From contig NZ_JAQQTF010000004.1 of assembly GCF_028561275.1 (NCBI RefSeq), forward strand, positions 868,001 to 932,000: 64,000 nt of DNA. The letters run 5' to 3'. The position numbers and the translations under genes are program-made. Positions within the stretch are counted from its first letter, which is position 1, and the number at the start of each line of letters is the position of its first letter. Source of the stretch: Aureisphaera galaxeae. GTDB taxonomy: Bacteria > Bacteroidota > Bacteroidia > Flavobacteriales > Flavobacteriaceae. Below the pieces are notes generated by a model, which was given only the letters and a program-made list of their open reading frames with translations, searched no databases and was not told the origin of the DNA. Below are positions 17,202-27,001 of the stretch, piece after piece.

Positions 17202-19373
17202 CTAAAAATCCAATCGATAATTCACCTTCAACGCCACACCCCAATTGGTACGTTCCAATTGCTCGTTAAAATTGTCGGTAATGACCAAAAACACATAGGA
17301 AAGCGGTTTGTATTCCCATTGCAGTCTGCTATTGAAGTTTAGGTTGTCGTTCTGTGTGCTGTATTGTATATAGGTGGTCCAATTAAGGCGATTGGTGAAA
17401 AATACTTCCCCGGTAAACTGTGCCAAATGAAAGGTTTCTTGTCCCAATTCATTTAGATCTAAATCGTCTAGCTGATAGCTCACCAAAAGATTGGCGTAAG
17501 GGAGCAATCGGTAATTAACGGTTCCTCCAAGGGTGGTATTCAAACCACTATAAAACTGTCCATATTGGGCATAGGCATTGTACACAAAACTCTTGTTTCG
17601 GGCTGAATTATACCCTGCTCTCGCCCTAACGTAGTTATAAGAATCTGGTACCAACGGATTGCCATTGCTCAGGGGATCGAAAGCATATTTTAAATTTACG
17701 TAGTCGTAGTACAAATTGAGATACACTGCCGACAGTTCTTTAAAGAATAAAGCGGTATTATAAAAGGAAGAAGACTGTTGCAACTTGCCGGCCTCATCCC
17801 AATAGGTATTGTTACTTCCAAAGAAATATCGGTATTGATTTATGCTTTCAGAATTTGTGGGGAAATGGTTTAAGGTCCCTTCCACCCTACTCTGTGTATA
17901 GCCTTCACGGACCGTAACTTCTTGTTCGGCATCAAAATTAAATAGCCGTGGTGTAAAACCAACATCCGCCACATAATTACGCTGCACATGCCGTATAGAA
18001 GCACCAAAATCTGCACCCCGTACGTTGTAAAACATGCCTATATTATAAAAACCATCCTTCCCTGATACATTCGAGGTAAAACTCTTGGCGGCATTGGCCA
18101 CTCCGGTCCATTTTCTGTCGATGGATTTGTAATTAAGGTTTAGCCCGGTAACACGATTGTAATCATCCTCAAAGCCGAAACCTTCTGTTTCTTGCCTATT
18201 TACAAGAAATCCCGTTGCGGTGAAGCGTTTCGATAATTGATGCTCCCCTACCAACACGCCAAAGTTTTGAGCAGGATCGTCACCTTCTGCTTCCGTTTGT
18301 GCATTGAGTAACCCAATACGGGTTTTAGGGCTAAGGTTTCCAGAAAGCTTCACTCCAAACTGCATCGCGGTAGCTGCCCCAATACGCCTCGAGTAAAATG
18401 GATTGACATCGGGCAGACCTAAATTGGAAAACAGATCTGCATTCTCCAAAAAGAAGTTACGGCGCTCTGGAAAGAAGACCGAAAAGCGGGTGAGGTTGGT
18501 TACCTGTTGGTCCACATCGATTTGGGAAAAATCGGGATTGATAGTAGCATCCAATTTTAAGGAGGAACTTACATTGTACTGAACATCCAGACTAGGCACA
18601 AAGGAGGTTTCATCGGTGTCATTCAGTACATCATTGCTATAATTTACCGTGGTTGAGGGAATGACGGCAAAGCGTGCATCCGTTGTTTTAGGCAGTTGGT
18701 CGATTTTAAAAGGCTGTGTGAACCGCAAATCGAATAGTCTATAATTACGGCTTAGGTCGGTGAAGATAGTCCAAGAATTGTTCTTAATATCGCGTACATA
18801 GGTTTGTATGGCAATGGCTTCATTATCTTGATTAAAGCTCAAGTTTTTAAAGGGAATGGCGATCTCGTATTGTTTTTTGGTACCATTCACCTGTGTCGCT
18901 GCCTTCCAAACGGTATTCCAATTACTACTCAAGGTAAAGCCTTCATTAATGCGCTCTACCAAACCGTCCACCTGCGTTCCTCCCATATTTACGGCAAAAT
19001 AGTAGGCGCTTTGTTGTTGCAATTGGGTGTCCATAATGAATATAAAGGTTTCACTTTCAGCCACAGAATTCCCAATATCATCACGCTTTAAAGAACTTAG
19101 TTGCACCTTGCTGGTGGTATCATTGTAAATAGCTGAAATGACTAACTGCTCTCCATTATGAAATAGCCTGACTTCCGTTTGATTTTCGGCCAAGCCTTCG
19201 TCGGTGGGCAGGTAATTATGAAAATTGGTGTAAACGGGTAAGGTCTCCCAAACAGATTCCTCTAATTTTCCATCTACTTCAATAGTCTCATTTACAAATT
19301 TAATTTCCAAGGGTGTCTGGGCCCAACCAATCGCCGATAAGCTCAGCCCAATAATTAGAATACAAAATCTCAT
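17202..19373 (-). CDS. CBM9-like/DUF5916 outer-membrane protein
   Basis: A 723-residue exported protein with a signal peptide (1-18), an N-terminal CBM9-like beta-sandwich (about 25-215; IEVDGKLEESVWETLP is the usual start of this domain), and a large C-terminal DUF5916 beta-barrel (about 230-723) ending in an aromatic (NYRLDF), as expected for outer-membrane barrels. SVFFPERRNFFLENADLF is the conserved DUF5916 signature. The function of the family is unknown; members are widespread in Bacteroidota. It is divergent from the second LytS/LytTR pair, with two perfect palindromes between them. Confidence 0.9.
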   Translation of the reverse strand: MRFCILIIGLSLSAIGWAQTPLEIKFVNETIEVDGKLEESVWETLPVYTNFHNYLPTDEGLAENQTEVRLFHNGEQLVISAIYNDTTSKVQLSSLKRDDIGNSVAESETFIFIMDTQLQQQSAYYFAVNMGGTQVDGLVERINEGFTLSSNWNTVWKAATQVNGTKKQYEIAIPFKNLSFNQDNEAIAIQTYVRDIKNNSWTIFTDLSRNYRLFDLRFTQPFKIDQLPKTTDARFAVIPSTTVNYSNDVLNDTDETSFVPSLDVQYNVSSSLKLDATINPDFSQIDVDQQVTNLTRFSVFFPERRNFFLENADLFSNLGLPDVNPFYSRRIGAATAMQFGVKLSGNLSPKTRIGLLNAQTEAEGDDPAQNFGVLVGEHQLSKRFTATGFLVNRQETEGFGFEDDYNRVTGLNLNYKSIDRKWTGVANAAKSFTSNVSGKDGFYNIGMFYNVRGADFGASIRHVQRNYVADVGFTPRLFNFDAEQEVTVREGYTQSRVEGTLNHFPTNSESINQYRYFFGSNNTYWDEAGKLQQSSSFYNTALFFKELSAVYLNLYYDYVNLKYAFDPLSNGNPLVPDSYNYVRARAGYNSARNKSFVYNAYAQYGQFYSGLNTTLGGTVNYRLLPYANLLVSYQLDDLDLNELGQETFHLAQFTGEVFFTNRLNWTTYIQYSTQNDNLNFNSRLQWEYKPLSYVFLVITDNFNEQLERTNWGVALKVNYRLDF

Positions 19374-19404
19374 AACACCCCAAACCTATTACAATAACAC
19401 ACTC

Positions 19405-19435
19405 CTATTTTTAAAAATAGACCAACCTAGGTTGG
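19405..19435. promoter_or_regulatory. Two adjacent perfect palindromes in a divergent promoter region
   Basis: A 16-base A/T palindrome (19405-19420) and a 14-base palindrome CCAACCT/AGGTTGG (19422-19435) lie side by side between the DUF5916 gene (minus) and the LytS gene (plus). They are candidates for regulator binding sites. Neither is followed by the T-run expected of a terminator. Confidence 0.45.
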
Positions 19436-19566
19436 GCGTATACAAAAATGGAAAAGCGGGTTTATAGACCCAAAAACACTGTTTGTAGCCCGTTACTATG
19501 GGTTTTGTAGAAAATGGATGCAGGTCATTCAGAGAAATGATATTTTTGAGGATTGGATATGTTTCT

Positions 19567-20631
19567 ATGAAAGCCTTTTTTACATCTCGGTTTGCCCAGC
19601 ACCTCTTATTTTGGGTATGCGTATTCACTTATTTCATCATCACATCCAGTATGGTGTTCTTTAGGGATTACAAGCATCTTACCGAGAGCACATTTACCAT
19701 CATTGTACCACAGATCATCTTAGCCTACGTGTTGCTCGACTTTTTGATACCAAAATTTCTTAACCAGAAAAAGTATGCACTATTCATTGCCAGCACACTT
19801 TTCACACTCATCATTATATTTATGTGTTATGTGGCCGTGAGACAATATTATTTTGATGTAGAATACATTGATACCTATAATGAAATAGCCAAAGGCTTCG
19901 CCCTACGTTCCTATGGCGAACGACTAATGGACATGAATATGTTCTTTAGCAAAACGGTAAAATTCCTCACCCCAGCAGCCTTGCTTTTTACATATCGTTT
20001 ATTCAAAAATCAACAAAGCCTGCTGCAATTGAGGGAACAAAAACGCCTTGCAGAATTAAGTGCCTTGAAAAACCAATTGAACCCCCATTTCTTATTTAAT
20101 ACGTTGAATAATTTATACGCCCTAGCGATTGAACGTTCCGATAAAACCCCTGAAGTCATTGAGCGACTTTCCGAGATGTTAGATTATATGCTGTATAGAT
20201 GCAAGGATGACTATGTATCGCTGGAAAAAGAAGTCAATTTGATCGAGAATTATCTAGCCTTGGAAAAAATCCGTTATGGAAAACGGGTAGCCATTGAATT
20301 TGAAAACAATAGCAATGGTAATGTGAAAATTGCCCCTCTGATTTTACTTACCTTTATCGAAAATGCCTTTAAGCATGGGGTGAGCCAAGAGTTGGACCAA
20401 GCAAGCATAAGAATACTATTGAATTCAAATGATGAGGAAATCTCCTTTATGATTACCAATACTAAACCCAATACCATCGTCCAAAACAAGAATGTAAGTA
20501 GTGAGGCTTTGGGGCTTGAAAATGTTACGAAACAACTTAATTTGTTATACCCAGAGGCTTACGAACTCGTGATAAATGATTTGTCCAATTCTTATGAAGT
20601 CCATCTAAGTATCCCTTCCTATGTTGTATAA
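19567..20631 (+). CDS. LytS-type sensor histidine kinase (second copy)
   Basis: A 354-residue kinase of the His_kinase (PF06580) family with about four membrane helices in residues 8-140, the histidine motif QLNPHFLFNTLNN, N box FIENAFKHG and G box GLENVTKQL. The ATG at 19567 (MKAFFTSRF) is preferred to the ATG at 19498, because the extra 23 residues precede the first membrane helix and look unlike a protein. It overlaps the following regulator gene by 11 bases. It is a paralogue of the kinase at 14894, which suggests duplication of the two-gene module with different divergent partners. Confidence 0.88.
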   Translation: MKAFFTSRFAQHLLFWVCVFTYFIITSSMVFFRDYKHLTESTFTIIVPQIILAYVLLDFLIPKFLNQKKYALFIASTLFTLIIIFMCYVAVRQYYFDVEYIDTYNEIAKGFALRSYGERLMDMNMFFSKTVKFLTPAALLFTYRLFKNQQSLLQLREQKRLAELSALKNQLNPHFLFNTLNNLYALAIERSDKTPEVIERLSEMLDYMLYRCKDDYVSLEKEVNLIENYLALEKIRYGKRVAIEFENNSNGNVKIAPLILLTFIENAFKHGVSQELDQASIRILLNSNDEEISFMITNTKPNTIVQNKNVSSEALGLENVTKQLNLLYPEAYELVINDLSNSYEVHLSIPSYVV

Positions 20632-21322
20632 ATGCCTGATTGTAGATGATGAAGAGTTGGCCCGAAGATTACTTGTTAATCATCTGTCACAACTTGAAAA
20701 TTTTGAAGTGGTTGCCGTTTGTGAAAGCGCTATTGCCGCAAGCAAAGTGCTAAAAGAGCAAGCCGTGGATCTGTTATTTTTAGATATTGAAATGCCCATC
20801 TTAACAGGGGTCGATTTCTTTAAGAATCTTATAAAGAAACCCAAGGTAATTTTTACGACGGCCTATCGTGATTTTGCTGTAGAAGGGTTCGAATTGGATG
20901 CCGTAGACTATCTTCTAAAACCCATTACGTTTGCGCGTTTTTTTAAGGCCATTGAAAAGTTTGAGAATCTTCAAAAACCCAATACACCAAATGCATTGAG
21001 TAAACCTACACAAGATGACTTTATCTTCATCCGAAAAAACCGGAAGCAAGTAAAAGTTTCATTCGACACTATTTTGTTCGTGGAAAGCTTAAAGGATTAC
21101 ATCAAGATTCACACAAAAGAGGGTAACCATACCATTAAATATAGCATCACTTCGTTCCATGAGTTATTGGATGAACGTTTTTTACGCACGCATCGTAGCT
21201 ATCTTGTAAACCGTGATAAGATAACCGCCTATACCGCACAAGATGTGGAAATAGAAGCTATTGAGATTCCCGTGGGCGAAAGCTATAGAAAACACATTCA
21301 AGTACTATTGGGCGGGAATTAA
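20621..21322 (+). CDS. LytTR-family response regulator (second copy)
   Basis: A 233-residue receiver-LytTR protein: IVDDEELA, phospho-acceptor in LLFLDIEMPILTG, LLKPI, and the C-terminal LytTR domain (ILFVESLKDYIKIHT, RTHRSYLVN). Translation is coupled to the kinase by an 11-base overlap. It converges with the dienelactone hydrolase gene. The likely target is the divergent DUF5916 gene or its own operon. Confidence 0.93.
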   Translation: MLYKCLIVDDEELARRLLVNHLSQLENFEVVAVCESAIAASKVLKEQAVDLLFLDIEMPILTGVDFFKNLIKKPKVIFTTAYRDFAVEGFELDAVDYLLKPITFARFFKAIEKFENLQKPNTPNALSKPTQDDFIFIRKNRKQVKVSFDTILFVESLKDYIKIHTKEGNHTIKYSITSFHELLDERFLRTHRSYLVNRDKITAYTAQDVEIEAIEIPVGESYRKHIQVLLGGN

Positions 21323-21367
21323 TGTATCACCTCGACTCCCTTTTCTCTCAAGTTCTGTCCTACCCTT

Positions 21368-22219
21368 TTACTCTCCAGAATTGTTGTTAAATACATCATT
21401 CAACAACGTTTGCAGGCTTGTCCATGATTTTTCATCGGCTTCTGCATCATACGCCAAAGGCAGGTTGAATTTCTCTCCGTTGGCATCGGCTGCTTTAGAA
21501 GTAAAACTGTGTTTCACCCCTGGATAAGAAATGTATTCATATTTAGCTCCCAAGGAATCCATGGCAGCTGTGAATGCAGTTACCGATTCTGGATTTATAA
21601 ATGGATCATCAGCACCATTGCATACCAATACGCGTGCTTTTAAATCTTCATTGGGCATGACTGGCAATGCCACACCACTGTGAAATGCAGCCACGGCATC
21701 CAAATCGGCACCACTATTAGCCATGGTTAAGGCCACACTGCCTCCAAAACAATAACCTATCGCTGCTATTTTTTCCGAATCAACCGATTCCTGCGATTTC
21801 AATAGTGCTAACGCGGCATTAAAACGTGCTTTTGCTTCCGGTAAATTGGAAAACACAGCACCTGCAAATTTTCCGGCATCTTCGGGATGGTCCGCCTGTT
21901 TCCCATCTCCGTACATATCTATGGCCATGGCTGTATATCCAAGTTCAGCCAACATATCCGCTCGTTCGCGTACATAATCATTATGCCCCCACCACTCATG
22001 CACGATCAAAACTCCAGGTTGTTTCACTGTACTGTTCTCATCATAGGCAATATATCCTTTGAGGTTGGTCGAGTCCGTGGCATAGGTGACTTCCACACCC
22101 TTTACTTTCATAGGAAGTGATTCTTCTGTGGTAGTAACGGTTGGTGTCTCTTTCTTTTCCTTACAGGATATACCGAAAACGAGGGAGAGTAATAGAATAT
22201 AGATAAGTGATTTTTTCAT
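21368..22219 (-). CDS. Dienelactone hydrolase-family lipoprotein
   Basis: A 283-residue alpha/beta hydrolase exported as a lipoprotein: signal peptide with lipobox FGISC (Cys20), then a charged linker. The catalytic region shows the DLH-type nucleophile elbow GYCFGGS (cysteine nucleophile), an aspartate in ADDPFI and a histidine in GVKHSFT; HEWWG forms the oxyanion side. Periplasmic or outer-membrane location is expected. Substrates of these envelope DLH proteins are not known. It is transcribed alone or after the BNR gene, from which it is separated by a terminator on the upstream side. Confidence 0.88.
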   Translation of the reverse strand: MKKSLIYILLLSLVFGISCKEKKETPTVTTTEESLPMKVKGVEVTYATDSTNLKGYIAYDENSTVKQPGVLIVHEWWGHNDYVRERADMLAELGYTAMAIDMYGDGKQADHPEDAGKFAGAVFSNLPEAKARFNAALALLKSQESVDSEKIAAIGYCFGGSVALTMANSGADLDAVAAFHSGVALPVMPNEDLKARVLVCNGADDPFINPESVTAFTAAMDSLGAKYEYISYPGVKHSFTSKAADANGEKFNLPLAYDAEADEKSWTSLQTLLNDVFNNNSGE

Positions 22220-22270
22220 GATGGTTTATTTTCGAATTGACATAAAGGTAGTGATTGTTAAAGCATAAAA

Positions 22271-22298
22271 AAAGTGACCACGGTAACGTGATCACTTT
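22271..22298 (-). terminator. Intrinsic terminator after the BNR-repeat gene
   Basis: An 11-of-12 inverted repeat (22271-22282 with 22287-22298). On the minus strand it is followed by a T run, 25 bases after the stop codon of the gene at 22323, so it should separate that gene from the hydrolase gene downstream. Confidence 0.7.
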
Positions 22299-22322
22299 CT
22301 ACTAAACTATTTTTTCTGAATG

Positions 22323-25300
22323 CTAGTCTTCGTAATCTTGACCTCGACCTGGTGTGTAAGGCGCACCAGAATTGATTAGTTTTTGCTCCAGGGTCTTTAT
22401 GTCTGTGTTGAAAATACGCTCCATCTTCACCTTTATAGCCGTTATCTCTTCCTTGGCTATGGCATAACTATCGCGATGCGTTTTTGTAGGTGTTGCTGTG
22501 GAGTATTTCTGCTCCCAACCAATAGATCCTAAACGACTTGCGGGTGATGGTGGTTGACCCACATCCAATCTACGTTTTACGGCATCGCCATACATGGACA
22601 ATTGAACTTCCTTTAACTGATTTTCTATGGCTTTTACATCTGCCATTAAACTACCCACAGGTTGTTCCGAACGCTTTATAGCGGCCTTCATATACTTCAA
22701 CTTGTTTCTGGATTCTGACATTAGCCTCTGTGCAATACCGAAATCTGCTTGCAGTTTGGCCACTTCCTTTTGGAAGGCTACTTTTTCCGCCCTGTTTTCA
22801 GCAGGCATTTCTGCATTATCCAAGGCTTTTACCTCAAAACTAACTGGAGTTGTTAGCGACGTTATTACACCATCCTCAAGTAAGCCCATCTCTACGGTGT
22901 ATGAGCCAGGATTAACCAATGTACCTACATCTTGCCCAGCAAAGGGATTATAAAAAGATGGTTTGCTTAAATCAATCGGATTTTGAAGCGTATACCGTAG
23001 ATTCCAATGAAAGCGCTGAACTCCTTTTTTAGCGGGTTTAAATTCTTTCTTCACTGTTTTTCCACTGGCATCTTTGATAGTGAATACCAATTCGGCTTTG
23101 CCCTCTTCAGTTTCCGCTTTTAGATCGTCGTAACTAGGATAAGGAGTGTCTTTCCCATCTTTAATAAGTTTCTTTTCTCTCTTTTGGCGCTCACTTTTCA
23201 GTGATTTATGTTCCGAACCATAGTAATAAGTTATGATCGCTTCAGGGCCCAGATTGGGGGCGGCATAGTAATTATCACCCTGAAAGGATTTACCGGGCAG
23301 TCCCAAAGGACTACTTTCTTCCCACATTAAAGCGGTTCGAATCTCATAAATTTTGGCTTCTTCGGCGGGTTTCGAATTTTCAATATCTCGCAATACAGAA
23401 TAGTCGTCCATAACATAGAAGCCGCGTCCAAAAGTTCCCAATACCAAATCGTTTTCACGTTCTTGAATAGCGATATCCCTAACGGCTATAGTAGGTACCC
23501 CATTTTTCAACTGTTTCCAATTTCCGCCCTGATTGGGCGTAAAGAACACGCCGAATTCCGTACCTACAAAAAGTAAATCCTTATCTACATGATCTTCTTC
23601 AATAGCATACACACTCCCCCGTTCGGGAAGATTAGACTGTATAGCTGTCCAGCTTGCTCCTTTGTTCGTAGACTTAAATACATAGGGTTTGAAATCGCCA
23701 TATTTATGATGGTTAAAGGCTACATAAATGACATTCGCATCGTGTTTGGATAAATACACACTGTTTACATAAGACTGTGTAGGTGCTCCCGCAATGTTTG
23801 AAATTTTATTCCATTCAATCCCGCCGTTTTCAGAAATGTAAACAAGTCCGTCGTCGGTTCCGGCAGCCAATAAATCTCTATTGATGGGTGATTCTGAAAA
23901 CGCAACCACACTTCCGTAAGGCGAAGTAGAACCATTCTTCATGACGGCATCGATACTCACTACCCTATCATATACTTTTAGCGTATTTCTGTCGATTTGT
24001 TGGGAAAGATCATCGCTAATAACCTCCCAGCTATTCCCGTAATCATCGGACCTAAAGACTTTGTTCGCCGAAAAATACAATCGACCGGGAACATGCCTGC
24101 TTACCACTAACGGGGCATCCCAATTGTAGCGATAGGCATTCTCACCTTTTCTTGCCTTGGGTTTGATTCCCACCGTTTCGCCACTCTTTTTATCAAAGCG
24201 AACCAATCCTCCATATTGGGATTGGGCATATACGATATTGGGATTGTTAGGATCTATTTGAGATTCAAAACCGTCACCACCATTGGTAATATACCATTCT
24301 GAATTTCGAATGCCATGATTGGTTAATACTCGGGAAGGCCCACCCATACTGAAGTTATCCTGGGTACCTCCATAAATATTGTAGAAGGGTGCATCATTAT
24401 CTACGGCAACTTTATAGAATTGGGTCACGGGTAAGTTCTTCTTAAAATCCCATGTCTTTGCCGCATCGAAAGTTTCATAGATACCACCATCACATCCTAC
24501 GACCCAATGTTTATTGTTGTGAGGATTAATCCACATACAGTGGTTATCCACGTGCTTGGTATCCTCACCTACGAATTTAAAATTTTTACCTCCATCATGT
24601 GTTACCGACATCCAGGTATCCATGGAATACACCGTATGTTCATCTACAGGATCGGCAATAATTTCCTGATAGTAATTTCCACTGGTAACATGGGAACTTC
24701 TCTTTTCCCAGCTGGCACCTCTATTGGTAGAGGCAAAGAATCCGCCTTTTCCATTGGCCGCTTCCACAATAGCATATATAATTTCTGGATTAGCCGGGGA
24801 AATGGCCAGTCCAATACGTCCTAATTCTACACCGGGCAATCCTTTATTGATCTTTGTCCAAGTTACTCCCCCATCAACACTTTTGTGCATGGCAGATCCA
24901 GGGCCACCACCCACATACGTATATACATGTCTGCGTCTCTGATGCGTAGAAGCATAAAGAACATTAGGATCTCTAGGGTCCATAACTACATCGTTTACCC
25001 CAGTATGCTCATCGACCTCTATGATCGAATTCCAAGTCTTTCCACCGTCTTCTGTCTTATAAAGCCCTCTGTCTCCGCCTTTGTTCCATAATGGGCCAAT
25101 AGCCGCCACATATACGACGTCAGAGTTTTCTGGATGCACTATGATTTTCCCAATATGTTCGGAATTTTTGAGTCCCATATGTTTCCAGGATTTACCGCCG
25201 TCCAAAGACTTGTATACCCCATCGCCATAAGCCACCGAACGCTGGTTATTATTCTCTCCGGTTCCTACCCAAATCACGTTGGAATTGTTAGGGTCCATGG

Positions 25301-25628
25301 TAACACAACCAATGGAATACGAACCTTGTGAATCGAAAATAGGTTCATAGGTAACGCCAGAATTTACGGTTTTCCAAACACCACCTGATGAAGTGGCCAC
25401 ATAATACTCAAATGGATTGTTGGGATTAAAAGCGAAATCAGATATACGTCCCGAGGTTAATGCAGGACCCACACTACGCCATTTAAGGCCCGAAATACTT
25501 ATGGAATCCAATGGAGTTTTTGCATCGGTATTCTTCTTTGATTTTCTCTGAGCATCACACACTTGGGCAAAACCGAGGATGAGGCAAAGTGCGACAATGA
25601 ATGATGTTTTGGTTTGTTGGTATTTCAT
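22323..25628 (-). CDS. Giant sortilin/BNR-repeat beta-propeller protein
   Basis: A 1101-residue exported protein (signal peptide 1-26) of the VPS10/sortilin-like WD40/YVTN/BNR family. Many Asp-box repeats SxDGGxxW are visible (KSLDGGKSW, KTEDGGKTW, KSVDGGVTW, ISENGGIEW), arranged as two beta-propellers over about residues 45-740, followed by an Ig-like segment and a helical C-terminal region (about 950-1050). No sialidase catalytic set is evident, so a binding or structural role on the cell surface is more likely than hydrolysis. It lacks a T9SS domain, suggesting periplasmic location. Proteins of this type are common, uncharacterised and conserved in Bacteroidota. Confidence 0.85.
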   Translation of the reverse strand: MKYQQTKTSFIVALCLILGFAQVCDAQRKSKKNTDAKTPLDSISISGLKWRSVGPALTSGRISDFAFNPNNPFEYYVATSSGGVWKTVNSGVTYEPIFDSQGSYSIGCVTMDPNNSNVIWVGTGENNNQRSVAYGDGVYKSLDGGKSWKHMGLKNSEHIGKIIVHPENSDVVYVAAIGPLWNKGGDRGLYKTEDGGKTWNSIIEVDEHTGVNDVVMDPRDPNVLYASTHQRRRHVYTYVGGGPGSAMHKSVDGGVTWTKINKGLPGVELGRIGLAISPANPEIIYAIVEAANGKGGFFASTNRGASWEKRSSHVTSGNYYQEIIADPVDEHTVYSMDTWMSVTHDGGKNFKFVGEDTKHVDNHCMWINPHNNKHWVVGCDGGIYETFDAAKTWDFKKNLPVTQFYKVAVDNDAPFYNIYGGTQDNFSMGGPSRVLTNHGIRNSEWYITNGGDGFESQIDPNNPNIVYAQSQYGGLVRFDKKSGETVGIKPKARKGENAYRYNWDAPLVVSRHVPGRLYFSANKVFRSDDYGNSWEVISDDLSQQIDRNTLKVYDRVVSIDAVMKNGSTSPYGSVVAFSESPINRDLLAAGTDDGLVYISENGGIEWNKISNIAGAPTQSYVNSVYLSKHDANVIYVAFNHHKYGDFKPYVFKSTNKGASWTAIQSNLPERGSVYAIEEDHVDKDLLFVGTEFGVFFTPNQGGNWKQLKNGVPTIAVRDIAIQERENDLVLGTFGRGFYVMDDYSVLRDIENSKPAEEAKIYEIRTALMWEESSPLGLPGKSFQGDNYYAAPNLGPEAIITYYYGSEHKSLKSERQKREKKLIKDGKDTPYPSYDDLKAETEEGKAELVFTIKDASGKTVKKEFKPAKKGVQRFHWNLRYTLQNPIDLSKPSFYNPFAGQDVGTLVNPGSYTVEMGLLEDGVITSLTTPVSFEVKALDNAEMPAENRAEKVAFQKEVAKLQADFGIAQRLMSESRNKLKYMKAAIKRSEQPVGSLMADVKAIENQLKEVQLSMYGDAVKRRLDVGQPPSPASRLGSIGWEQKYSTATPTKTHRDSYAIAKEEITAIKVKMERIFNTDIKTLEQKLINSGAPYTPGRGQDYED

Positions 25629-25832
25629 GATTGGCTTAGTTTTCTATACTTTGAATTGATCGTATGCATATTAGTAATTTTTTAGGTGTTAGCCTTTAGA
25701 TTTAACAAGGACTTAAGCTTCTGTTATGCTTTGTCACCATTAAAAGATCAATAAAGAACTATGGATATATGCTAAATGTAATTAAGCTTTCTTATTTTAG
25801 CAACCGAGTTGCATTAAGATATCTATTTCTTT

Positions 25833-26351
25833 ATGAGGAAACTATTCATCCTAACCCTTTTATTTGTGGGTATATCCATTAATTACTCCGCAGCGGATCA
25901 CCCAATAAAATTAACATCGTCGATGATTAAATACGACGCGAAGACCAAAAGTATTCGTGTAGAGTGCAAAGTTTTTTTCGATGATTTTGCGCCAGTAATA
26001 AGCGCATCCTTAATCAAAAGTATCAATCAGTCCAACCTAACAAAGGATGATTTGAGAAGAATCGAAAATTATTTTATTGAGAAATATAAAATCACCATAA
26101 ATGGCAAAACATTACCATGGGAAATTAAATCATATGACATTGCTAAGCGGGAAACTATATTGACACTAGTATTTACTCATAGTAATATTACCCTTAACAA
26201 AGGAGACCAAATACATATTGAAAATGCCCTGCTTTTTGAAGTGTTTGGGGATATTCAATCCAATTGGATGACTTTGCGCTTCCCTCCTTTTCTTAAAAAT
26301 GAGTATTTCGAATGTACCACCTTCAATCAGAAATACTCCCATACCCTTTAA
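25833..26351 (+). CDS. DUF6702-family exported protein
   Basis: A 172-residue exported protein with a signal peptide (1-21, before AADHPIKLT). The body is beta-rich and matches the DUF6702 pattern of Bacteroidota: HPIKLTSSMIKYD at the mature N-terminus and VFFDDFAP. Its function is unknown. It lies 12 bases upstream of a HupE/UreJ-type membrane protein, a pairing often seen in flavobacteria, which suggests a shared metal-related or envelope role (inference). Family naming is from memory of the motif. Confidence 0.75.
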   Translation: MRKLFILTLLFVGISINYSAADHPIKLTSSMIKYDAKTKSIRVECKVFFDDFAPVISASLIKSINQSNLTKDDLRRIENYFIEKYKITINGKTLPWEIKSYDIAKRETILTLVFTHSNITLNKGDQIHIENALLFEVFGDIQSNWMTLRFPPFLKNEYFECTTFNQKYSHTL

Positions 26352-26363
26352 CCTATTCACCAA

Positions 26364-26939
26364 ATGATTCAATTAAACACTTTTTTTGTAAACGGCTGGG
26401 AACATATCGTCGACATCAATGCCTATGACCATTTGTTGTTTGTAATGACCTTATGTGCCGCGTTTAAAATATCCCAATGGAGACAAGTATTAGTGATTGT
26501 TACCGCTTTTACCATTGGTCATAGTGGCACTCTTATTTTAAGTGCTCTAGATATTATTCCAAGCAATCCGCAGTTGATAGACTTATTAATTCCCTTTACG
26601 ATAATGATAACGGCCATTGCTAATATCATTTATTACGGTAAAGAAGGTAAGTTTTCAAGCAACAAATTAAAGTATGCCATTGCCCTTATTTTTGGATTGA
26701 TTCATGGATTGGCTTTTGCAAGCAATTTTAAGTTCATGATGTTTGGGGACAGTATCATAATGCCTTTGTTTTTATTTAACCTAGGTATTGAAGTAGGACA
26801 GTTGTTTATTGTACTTCTTTTTATGATTGCTTTATGGCTGTATACCAAAGTGATTAATGGCGAGCATTTAAAATGGAATTTATTCGTTTCGGGAGCGGGT
26901 TTTGGAATCGCAGCTACTATCTTCTTAAATGCACTGTAA
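26364..26939 (+). CDS. HupE/UreJ-family membrane protein
   Basis: A 191-residue integral membrane protein with about six helices. Histidines within or next to helices (AYDHLLFV, TIGHSGTL, IHGLAFA) match the HupE/UreJ family of candidate nickel/cobalt or other metal permeases. There is no hydrogenase or urease gene nearby, so the metal role is not supported by context. Cotranscribed with the DUF6702 gene. A bidirectional hairpin follows at 26971-26996. Confidence 0.8.
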   Translation: MIQLNTFFVNGWEHIVDINAYDHLLFVMTLCAAFKISQWRQVLVIVTAFTIGHSGTLILSALDIIPSNPQLIDLLIPFTIMITAIANIIYYGKEGKFSSNKLKYAIALIFGLIHGLAFASNFKFMMFGDSIIMPLFLFNLGIEVGQLFIVLLFMIALWLYTKVINGEHLKWNLFVSGAGFGIAATIFLNAL

Positions 26940-26970
26940 GAGCAGGATAACAAATTCAATTATATTGAAA

Positions 26971-26996
26971 AAGGTGACCCTATAAAGGATCACCTT
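26971..26996. terminator. Bidirectional terminator between convergent genes
   Basis: A 9-of-10 inverted repeat (26971-26980 with 26987-26996) lies in the 62-base gap between the HupE gene and the convergent PcfJ-like gene. It can serve both. Confidence 0.65.
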
Positions 26997-27001
26997 CCCG
27001 T

